From Geoanaerobacter pelophilus (lineage in GTDB: Bacteria > Desulfobacterota > Desulfuromonadia > Geobacterales > DSM-12255): 64,000 nucleotides of DNA. The translations under genes and the position numbers were made by a program. Under the pieces are notes generated by a model. The model saw only the letters and a program-made list of their open reading frames with translations. It was not told the DNA's origin and made no database searches. The stretch spans positions 1 to 64,000 of the forward strand of contig NZ_JAHCVJ010000004.1 in NCBI RefSeq assembly GCF_018476885.1, written 5' to 3'. Below are positions 58,381-64,000 of this stretch, in pieces (the stretch's first letter is position 1; each line of letters starts with the position of its first letter).

Positions 58381-59178
58381 TCAGACACCCAATATCCTTT
58401 TGGCATTGCTTGTGGTTTTTTCTGCCACTTCTAAATATGACAAACCCTTTATTTGGGCAACGGCATCGGCGATAAAAGGGAGAAAAGCAGGCTCATTATC
58501 GATCCCTCTGCAGGCTTCCGGGGTAAGGTCCGGAGCATCTGTTTCGAGAACCAGGCTCGAAAGAGGTAGTTGTTCAACCAGCGTTACCGGATGTACAGCA
58601 TTATTATAGGTAACAGGTCCGGCAATTGAGACAAGAAATCCCAGCTTGATGCAAGCCTTGGCAACTTCTGGGCTGCCGGAAAACGCATGCAAGATACCGC
58701 CAACCTGTGCAGCATTCTCTTCAGCGAGAATGGTTAGCAAATCCTTGAAAGCTCCCCTGCAATGAATCAGCACCGGGAGTCCGGCGCCAACAGCGAGCTT
58801 TAATTGTTGTCTGAAGGCGTCGACTTGAATGGCTCTGGGCACGTCCTTGCGATGGTAATCTAGACCGATCTCACCAATAGCAACTGCCTTTGGCAGCAAT
58901 GCGGCCAGGGTATCGCTAATTACTCCAGACCATTTTGCTGCAAAAAAAGGGTGAACTCCGAAGGCAGGAGAAACCTCACTGCGATCGACCGTCAAAGCTT
59001 CAATCCGTGACCAATTATCAGGGTCTACCCCAGGCACAATATAGTGAGAAACACCTACCCTACCGGCATCAGTAAAAACTTTGGCAAGGCGACCAGCCAG
59101 GCGGAAATCATCAAGGTGGCAATGGGTATCAATAAGAGGATGGGGGTTTTCGCTGAATTTACACATAGCGAGGCTCAT
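58381..59178 (-). CDS. tatD: TatD family metal-dependent hydrolase
   Basis: The metal motif is H19-x-H21 in IDTHCHLDD; the later AIGEIGLDYH, VLIHCRGA, ILHAFSG and LETDAPDL complete the TatD signature. TatD-type enzymes are nucleases with exonuclease activity linked to DNA quality control. At 265 residues it is full length and lies 31 bases before the TcdA gene on the same strand. Confidence 0.92.
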   Translation of the reverse strand: MSLAMCKFSENPHPLIDTHCHLDDFRLAGRLAKVFTDAGRVGVSHYIVPGVDPDNWSRIEALTVDRSEVSPAFGVHPFFAAKWSGVISDTLAALLPKAVAIGEIGLDYHRKDVPRAIQVDAFRQQLKLAVGAGLPVLIHCRGAFKDLLTILAEENAAQVGGILHAFSGSPEVAKACIKLGFLVSIAGPVTYNNAVHPVTLVEQLPLSSLVLETDAPDLTPEACRGIDNEPAFLPFIADAVAQIKGLSYLEVAEKTTSNAKRILGV

Positions 59179-59215
59179 GATTGTTTAAGTAAGAGCCGAG
59201 GGTTCAGATTAAGCA

Positions 59216-59920
59216 TTATCCATAGACAAGTTGATCCTTCAACTCACGGATGATTTCCACCTGTTTCTGAAAAATGAATTGAGAGATAGCAGTTTCAATT
59301 CGTGGACTTGCCTCAATCTCAAAAATATAGCAATACTCATTCTCAACAGACGCAATCTTTAGAAGTCTTCCCGGCATTTCCAACTTCCCGGCGGGGAGCT
59401 CAGCAGTGAGAATCCCTGCAGTGTCTATGTCTATATCGATCTTATCACTCGTTTTCAGAGATAGTCCGCCAATGGAGATATCAATCATCTGTCCATCGAA
59501 ATTCTTGTCAATTCGCCTGAAGTTGACCTTAACCGGGTCGACTATCTGCACCCGGACAAAGCGTCTTCTCTCAGCCCGAATCTGGGCGTAAGAAAAATTA
59601 TGTAGCAAGCCGATACATTTATTAATATTTGCCTTGTAAACGTTTGCAAGAACATCATGTGGGAAATGATCACTTTTCAGAAAAGCCGTTTTTTCCACAT
59701 ACATCACCACTGCCTGGTGCTGATGAACCAACATTTCCACAAGATCCTCGTCAATATGGGAAATCGTTGCCCCATAGCTGACAGGAATCTCTTTATAATA
59801 ATTCAGGATACGCAGGTCATTTTTAAGCTCTCCACTGTAAATACCCTTCAATACATCAATAATGGCTTTTTCATCCTTGTGGATATCATCTACGGTTTGG
59901 AGGCGATAAATATCTTTCAT
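59216..59920 (-). CDS. PilZ domain protein (c-di-GMP-binding, 234 aa)
   Basis: The C-terminal half has the c-di-GMP motif RRRFVR and DISIGGL about 30 residues later, which is the PilZ signature. The N-terminal 115 residues are helical and unrecognised. It is cytoplasmic and likely relays c-di-GMP levels to motility or surface functions. Confidence 0.88.
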   Translation of the reverse strand: MKDIYRLQTVDDIHKDEKAIIDVLKGIYSGELKNDLRILNYYKEIPVSYGATISHIDEDLVEMLVHQHQAVVMYVEKTAFLKSDHFPHDVLANVYKANINKCIGLLHNFSYAQIRAERRRFVRVQIVDPVKVNFRRIDKNFDGQMIDISIGGLSLKTSDKIDIDIDTAGILTAELPAGKLEMPGRLLKIASVENEYCYIFEIEASPRIETAISQFIFQKQVEIIRELKDQLVYG

Positions 59921-59980
59921 TCATGTGTCCCATGTAAAAGCCATTGGATTAGCAACAGATAGCAGTTGCCCTTTTCATTA

Positions 59981-60003
59981 TATCGTGCAATTATAACACG
60001 ATA
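59981..60003 (+). promoter_or_regulatory. Stem-loop upstream of prfC
   Basis: TATCGTG 59981-59987 and CACGATA 59997-60003 form a perfect 7-base-pair stem with a 9-base loop. It precedes the terminator-like hairpin at 60008. It could be an operator or part of a leader. Confidence 0.4.
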
Positions 60004-60007
60004 ACTG

Positions 60008-60036
60008 GGCGAAGATATCTTCTTCGCCTTTATTTT
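60008..60036 (+). terminator. Terminator-like hairpin in the prfC leader
   Basis: GGCGAAGA 60008-60015 and TCTTCGCC 60021-60028 form a perfect 8-base-pair stem, followed by TTTATTTT. It lies 28 bases before prfC, so it is either an attenuator for prfC or insulation from upstream transcription. Confidence 0.6.
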
Positions 60037-60063
60037 GTCCAGGCTTTTTTCGGAGTATCCCTA

Positions 60064-61644
60064 ATGCAGCATAATAAAAACGAAATTGACCGTAGAAGAA
60101 CCTTTGCCATTATCAGCCACCCGGACGCAGGGAAAACAACTATAACCGAAAAATTGCTCCTGTTTGGCGGGGCCATACAACAAGCCGGCGAAGTCCGTGC
60201 CCGTAAGGCTGCGCGCCATGCAACCTCTGACTGGATGGAAATGGAGAAGCAACGCGGCATTTCAGTAACATCATCAGTAATGAAGTTTACCTACCAAGAC
60301 TTTGAAATCAACCTCTTGGACACTCCGGGACATAACGATTTTTCTGAAGATACCTATCGCGTACTGACAGCCGTTGACTCTGGCCTCATGGTTATCGACT
60401 CCGTCAAAGGAGTTGAGAGCCAGACCAAAAAATTGCTTGAAGTCTGTCGTCTCAGGCACACCCCGATCATGACCTTCATCAACAAGCTTGACCGTGAAGG
60501 CAGGGAGCCCCTGGAGCTTATCGACGAGATCGAAAGCGTCCTCGATATTCAATGCGCCCCAATGACCTGGCCGATAGGTATGGGTAAACGCTTCCGGGGT
60601 ACCTACCATCTTTACACCAAAGAGATAACTTTTTTCGATCCTGAGGCTGACCGTGGTACCGGGCAGATCCTAACGGTAAAAGGGCTGGACGATCCTAGAC
60701 TCGACGAACTGCTCGGCAGTCAGGTTGAAGAACTACGACATGACATTGAGCTGATTGAAGGAGTGGCCCATCCCTTTGAACAGGAAGCCTACTTGGCAGG
60801 ACTGCAGACGCCGGTCTTCTTCGGCAGCGCCATCAATACCTTCGGTGTGCAGCAATTGCTTGACACGTTCGTTGAGCATGCCCCGTCGCCTCTGCCGCGC
60901 GAAGCAACAACACGCTTGGTATCACCATATGAAGAGTCCTTCTCCGGGTTTGTCTTCAAAATACAGGCAAACATGGACCCAGCTCACCGGGACAGAATCG
61001 CTTTTTTTAGGATATGCTCCGGCAAATTCACCAGAGGCATGAAAGTCAAGCACCTGCGGCTGGGACGTGATTTTCAGATTGCCAATGCAACCATATTCAT
61101 GGCCCAGGACAGAACCAACGTGGATGAGGCATTCCCTGGGGATATCATCGGCATTCACAACCATGGCACCATAAAGATCGGCGATACCTTTACCCAGGGT
61201 GAAGATCTCAAATTCACCGGGATCCCAAACTTCGCGCCGGAGCATTTTCGAAAAGTGCGGTTGCTTGACCCGATGAAGTCAAAGGCCTTGGAAAAAGGGC
61301 TTGTCCAGCTGGCAGAAGAAGGGACAACCCAGGTATTCCGAGCCCAGATGGGGGCCGATTGGATCGTTGGCGCAGTGGGACTCCTCCAGTTCGACGTGGT
61401 AATGCATCGCCTGGAGCATGAATACAAGGTTAAAGCGACCTACGAGCCGGCATCCTACGTTACTGCTCGCTGGGTGGCCGGCGACAAAAAGACCTTGGAA
61501 GATTTCCAGAAGAAAGAAGCAATGCACTGTTATGTCGATGGTGAAGGGAACCTCGCCTACCTGGCAGGAAGCCAATGGCGCCTGGATAATACCATGGAAA
61601 ACTGGAAGAACCTTGAGTTTCACTCAACCAGAGAGCACAATTGA
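60064..61644 (+). CDS. prfC: Peptide chain release factor 3 (RF3)
   Basis: The GTPase motifs are present: SHPDAGKTT at residues 18-26, DTPGHNDF and [10 protein letters not shown]3 uses GTP to recycle RF1/RF2 after termination. At 526 residues it matches E. coli RF3. CGGAG precedes ATG 60064. A terminator-like hairpin lies in its leader. Confidence 0.97.
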   Translation: MQHNKNEIDRRRTFAIISHPDAGKTTITEKLLLFGGAIQQAGEVRARKAARHATSDWMEMEKQRGISVTSSVMKFTYQDFEINLLDTPGHNDFSEDTYRVLTAVDSGLMVIDSVKGVESQTKKLLEVCRLRHTPIMTFINKLDREGREPLELIDEIESVLDIQCAPMTWPIGMGKRFRGTYHLYTKEITFFDPEADRGTGQILTVKGLDDPRLDELLGSQVEELRHDIELIEGVAHPFEQEAYLAGLQTPVFFGSAINTFGVQQLLDTFVEHAPSPLPREATTRLVSPYEESFSGFVFKIQANMDPAHRDRIAFFRICSGKFTRGMKVKHLRLGRDFQIANATIFMAQDRTNVDEAFPGDIIGIHNHGTIKIGDTFTQGEDLKFTGIPNFAPEHFRKVRLLDPMKSKALEKGLVQLAEEGTTQVFRAQMGADWIVGAVGLLQFDVVMHRLEHEYKVKATYEPASYVTARWVAGDKKTLEDFQKKEAMHCYVDGEGNLAYLAGSQWRLDNTMENWKNLEFHSTREHN

Positions 61645-61735
61645 TTTTCCGCACCATCTCTAATTTATTAGCCCTTGCTTACAGCAGGCTACACTAAATT
61701 TGCATCTGACAAGCTGTTCCCAACAGGACATGGGA

Positions 61736-61816
61736 ATGAACAAGGTTATCGATCAATTCAGTAAACGCGCCAATACCTATTCCGGATCGGCCAACTGGAT
61801 CGCTGACGCGACCTGA
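61736..61816 (+). pseudogene. Remnant of a methyltransferase N-terminus
   Basis: ATG 61736 with AGGA upstream opens MNKVIDQFSKRANTYSGSAN and stops at TGA 61814-61816 after 26 codons. This start resembles the N-terminus of class I SAM methyltransferases (QF-RA-TY-S). No continuing frame with later motifs follows, so I read it as the decayed start of such a gene. The remainder of 61645-61933 holds nothing else I can support. Confidence 0.4.
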
Positions 61817-61933
61817 TTCAGGCACACCCAGTTTGGTTCTACCTGGTAGATTTTCGACCTCCCCGTTTTCAGAGAAGGCTTTGCGAGCCGTGAACTGGTC
61901 TATTCGCAAAGAATAAGGCAAAAGAGTCTATTG

Positions 61934-62761
61934 TTACAATGGCGGTTCTTCCGGCCTCATATCCTCGAATCTTTCAACGGTGATGTCGATTCCTTTCGTA
62001 ATGATATTATTGCCAACTTGGACAGGGATAGGGGTCTCTCCACCATATTTCCCGAGAATATCGCCAGAATGAGGTCGACCGCCGCCGTAGGAACTACGGA
62101 TTTTCAGATAGTACGTCCCGGCCTGATCCACCTGAAGAAGGTACCTTCCATCCTTACCGGTCCTGAACGATACAAAGAGAGGTCTACCGGTCATCTCCTC
62201 GTTAAGATAGGCTAAAACCATCACACCTGCTACGGGGACGCCGTCATCTCCTTTTACAGTGCCGGTTATTGCGGTAATGCCGTCTGTGATTTTTATGGCT
62301 GGCGTTTTGAATGGTTCTGCTTTTCGAAACGTCCCCGCACTCAAGCTGCTCCCGCCGGTAACTACATACTTCTTGGGGGCTCCTTTTGCGTCTCTACTGA
62401 AAAAGTAAAGGTCGCCATCGGCAGGGGGGCCGGGTTGGTTGCCCTTGGGCTTTTTAAGTGTTCCCAGATAATAGGTGCCATCAGGGAGATCCAGAGAAAA
62501 CTTGCCGTTGTTATCGGTAACCGCCATGCCATCAGGCACTCGCCAATATCTTTCAGGTGTTGGCGGCGGACCAGATTCAGCATTGAAGGCGTAGACCAGC
62601 GCTCCGGCAATGGGACCTTTTGGGGGAGCTATCCACGCGCCAGTAATTTTCCCAGATCCTTGCACTTCGGCCTTAGCTGAAAGTACAGAGGCCAACAATA
62701 TCAGTAATAATAAGCAGTAACGAATCATTCCCGCGGTTCTCCCTTTGAAAAGATTGCGCAT
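61934..62761 (-). CDS. Secreted protein with carboxypeptidase-regulatory-like domains (275 aa)
   Basis: The N-terminus is a signal peptide (CLLLLILLASVLSAKA with a cut near AKA-EV). Two beta-sandwich units follow: ITGAWIAPPKGPIAGALVYA with FSLDLPDGTYYLGTLKKP, and ITGTVKGDDGVPVAGVMVLA with YLLQVDQAGTYYLKIRSSYG. These are carboxypeptidase regulatory-like folds found in envelope proteins. No enzymatic domain is attached. Function is unknown, likely in the periplasm or outside the cell. Confidence 0.75.
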   Translation of the reverse strand: MRNLFKGRTAGMIRYCLLLLILLASVLSAKAEVQGSGKITGAWIAPPKGPIAGALVYAFNAESGPPPTPERYWRVPDGMAVTDNNGKFSLDLPDGTYYLGTLKKPKGNQPGPPADGDLYFFSRDAKGAPKKYVVTGGSSLSAGTFRKAEPFKTPAIKITDGITAITGTVKGDDGVPVAGVMVLAYLNEEMTGRPLFVSFRTGKDGRYLLQVDQAGTYYLKIRSSYGGGRPHSGDILGKYGGETPIPVQVGNNIITKGIDITVERFEDMRPEEPPL

Positions 62762-62978
62762 AGGGTAATGCCTGCAACATCAACCAGTTAGCGGTGAAAT
62801 ATTGTGGCATTAATTTCTGGTAGGCACAACATTTTTATATTATATTAACTAATCGCTACATGCCTTAAATACATAAACAACTGTAATTATAGGATGTTGC
62901 CAAAGATTCAATCGTGCAACTGGCAACAAAAGCCGTATTGTTGTCATCTGTAACTTGTGCCGCCGGTAGAGAGGGGCC

Positions 62979-63917
62979 ATGCTCAGCAATGTAATATGTC
63001 TTATTTGCCTGCTGCTGTTTGCGACAGGCTTTGCAGAAGGATCACAGACCCGTCTGGTGCTGCTTGGAACCGGCAATCCTCAGCCGGACCCTGACCGTTC
63101 AGGCCCTGCGTCAGCAATCGTGGTAAACGGCAGCGCCTATCTGATCGACTTCGGGCCCGGCGTGGTACGTCGCGCTGCCGCAGCAAGGCTCGACAAGGGT
63201 ATCACCGAACTGGATCCTGCCAATTTACGGGTAGTCTTCACCACCCATCTCCATTCCGATCATACCGCGGGATTTCCGGACCTGATCCTTACCCCTTGGG
63301 CCATGGGCCGCAAACAGCCTCTTGAGGTTTATGGCCCTAAGGGGATCAAAGCAATGACAGACCATATCCTCGCGGCCTATAGCGAAGACATCAATATCAG
63401 ATCAAAAGGGATGGAGCAGGAGCCTATCGAAGGGGTGAGGGTGAATGTTCATGAAATCAAGGCCGGCCTGGTCTATAAAGATGCCAATGTGACGGTAACC
63501 GCTTTCCCGACAAAACATGGCGAGTGGGCTGAGAGCTACGGCTACCGTTTCGACACTGCAGACCGGAGTATCGTCATCACCGGAGACACAAATCCGACAC
63601 AGGCTACCATCGACGCATGCAATGGGTGTGACTTGCTTGTCCATGAGGCGTTGACCGAAAAATTCCTCAGTAACCCGATGCGGCCCAATGCCCAAGGGCA
63701 CGACATCCGCGCTTATGCTGCAAAGTATCACACCACGACCAGCCAACTGGTGGAACTAGCGAACAAAGCAAAACCAGGCATTCTTGTCATGTATCACAAC
63801 CCCATAACACTGCGTCCCCAGAAACGTCCTTTGGCTTCCACTCCTGATGACCTGCTGCAAGAGATGAAGGGGTACAAAGGGCAACTGACTGTTGGCCGGG
63901 ATCTCGATGTATATTAA
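62979..63917 (+). CDS. Secreted metallo-beta-lactamase-fold hydrolase (312 aa)
   Basis: A signal peptide (VICLICLLLFATGFAEG) is followed by the zinc motif H90-x-H92-x-D94-H95 in TTHLHSDHTAGF. Later ligands are the His of PTKHGEWAES, Asp of ITGDTNPT and His of VMYHNPITL. The plan resembles RNase Z-like/arylsulfatase-type members of the fold. The export signal argues against a tRNA-processing role; the substrate is unknown. AGAGGGG precedes ATG 62979. Confidence 0.85.
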   Translation: MLSNVICLICLLLFATGFAEGSQTRLVLLGTGNPQPDPDRSGPASAIVVNGSAYLIDFGPGVVRRAAAARLDKGITELDPANLRVVFTTHLHSDHTAGFPDLILTPWAMGRKQPLEVYGPKGIKAMTDHILAAYSEDINIRSKGMEQEPIEGVRVNVHEIKAGLVYKDANVTVTAFPTKHGEWAESYGYRFDTADRSIVITGDTNPTQATIDACNGCDLLVHEALTEKFLSNPMRPNAQGHDIRAYAAKYHTTTSQLVELANKAKPGILVMYHNPITLRPQKRPLASTPDDLLQEMKGYKGQLTVGRDLDVY

Positions 63918-63974
63918 CACCAAAATAACTTGCCCCGTTGCATTGGGAGCAGCAGATAAAGGAGAGGCGAACAA

Positions 63975-64000
63975 ATGAAACAGCATGTAGAGCATGACGC
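63975..64000 (+). CDS. Start of a gene continuing beyond the window (partial)
   Basis: ATG 63975 opens MKQHVEHDA without a stop to the window end. AGGAGAGG lies upstream at 63960-63967, a little far but usable. Too short to identify. Confidence 0.4.

Noticed and set aside
61694-61921. Minus-strand frame of 75 codons after prfC
   Set aside because: It is the complement of the region with the methyltransferase remnant and has no ribosome site or family.
1-64000. CRISPR array, reverse-transcriptase diversity element or restriction system
   Set aside because: No regular short direct repeats with spacers, no reverse transcriptase motif and no restriction or methylase gene pair are visible; the tail propeller repeats are coding and diverged.

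Overview
This window reads as a chromosomal segment of a Geobacter-like deltaproteobacterium (Geobacterales, Desulfobacterota) carrying an apparently complete Mu-type transposable prophage of about 40 kb. The host assignment is inference from gene content: an AsrB/HydG-like oxidoreductase tail next to a radical SAM/SPASM maturase, a cheW-cheA-cheR-HDOD-cheB signalling operon, a DksA-family protein, a sigma-54 response regulator, a PilZ protein and a three-GAF histidine kinase.

Left host flank (1-1736): the 3' end of an FAD/NAD(P)-binding electron-transfer subunit, a 72-residue ribbon-helix-helix-like protein and a radical SAM/SPASM protein. The prophage lies between the 3' end of the radical SAM gene and a bidirectional terminator that precedes a convergent tRNA-Ala(CGC) gene, so the insertion separates the radical SAM gene from its probable terminator.

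Prophage (about 1737-41691). Inverted CACATGG-type repeats lie just inside both ends. The control region holds a leftward tandem-HTH repressor, a cluster of GGTTCC operator-like motifs and a rightward early promoter. The early operon (3.2-13.2 kb) encodes a small HTH regulator, a MuA/TnsB-like DDE transposase, a MuB-like ATPase, winged-helix and HTH proteins, a DUF3164 protein, a set of tiny zinc-ribbon proteins, GemA and a Mor-family activator, and ends at a strong terminator. The late region starts with a lysis cassette (M15 endopeptidase, holin-like protein, phospholipase A2-like protein, DksA/TraR-type zinc finger). Next come seven consecutive, translationally coupled genes whose products resemble tail-fibre or beta-helical proteins but begin with Sec-type signal or membrane segments. 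Mu-type packaging and head genes follow: gp25/26/27-like, terminase, portal, a gp30-like head protein with a probable PBECR nuclease domain, gpG, protease/scaffold, decoration protein, a capsid protein that itself starts with a signal-peptide-like segment, and gp35/36/37. The tail module is of the long non-contractile type (tail tube, chaperone with a -1 frameshift, 1601-residue tape measure, hub-like protein with a seven-repeat insertion, distal tail protein). Mu-style replication and head genes are thus joined to a siphovirus tail, as in D3112/B3-like phages. Cargo-like genes sit at both ends: a secreted protein on the left, and a lipoprotein plus a coiled-coil protein on the right.

Right host flank (41.7-64 kb): tRNA-Ala, GAF histidine kinase, DksA-family protein and radA on the minus strand; a small membrane protein and fabH; a methyltransferase and the che operon on the minus strand; a sigma-54 response regulator and a lytic transglycosylase; a rubrerythrin-like protein, a TcdA/ThiF-type enzyme, TatD and PilZ on the minus strand; prfC; a methyltransferase remnant; a secreted carboxypeptidase-regulatory-like protein; a metallo-beta-lactamase-fold enzyme; and the first codons of one more gene.

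The observations most worth following up are the signal peptide on the major capsid protein together with the block of exported fibre-like proteins, the PLA2-like lysis-cassette protein, the propeller inserted in the tail hub, the PBECR-like domain, the hairpin that sequesters the Shine-Dalgarno sequence of the protease/scaffold gene, and the T TTT TTG frameshift site.
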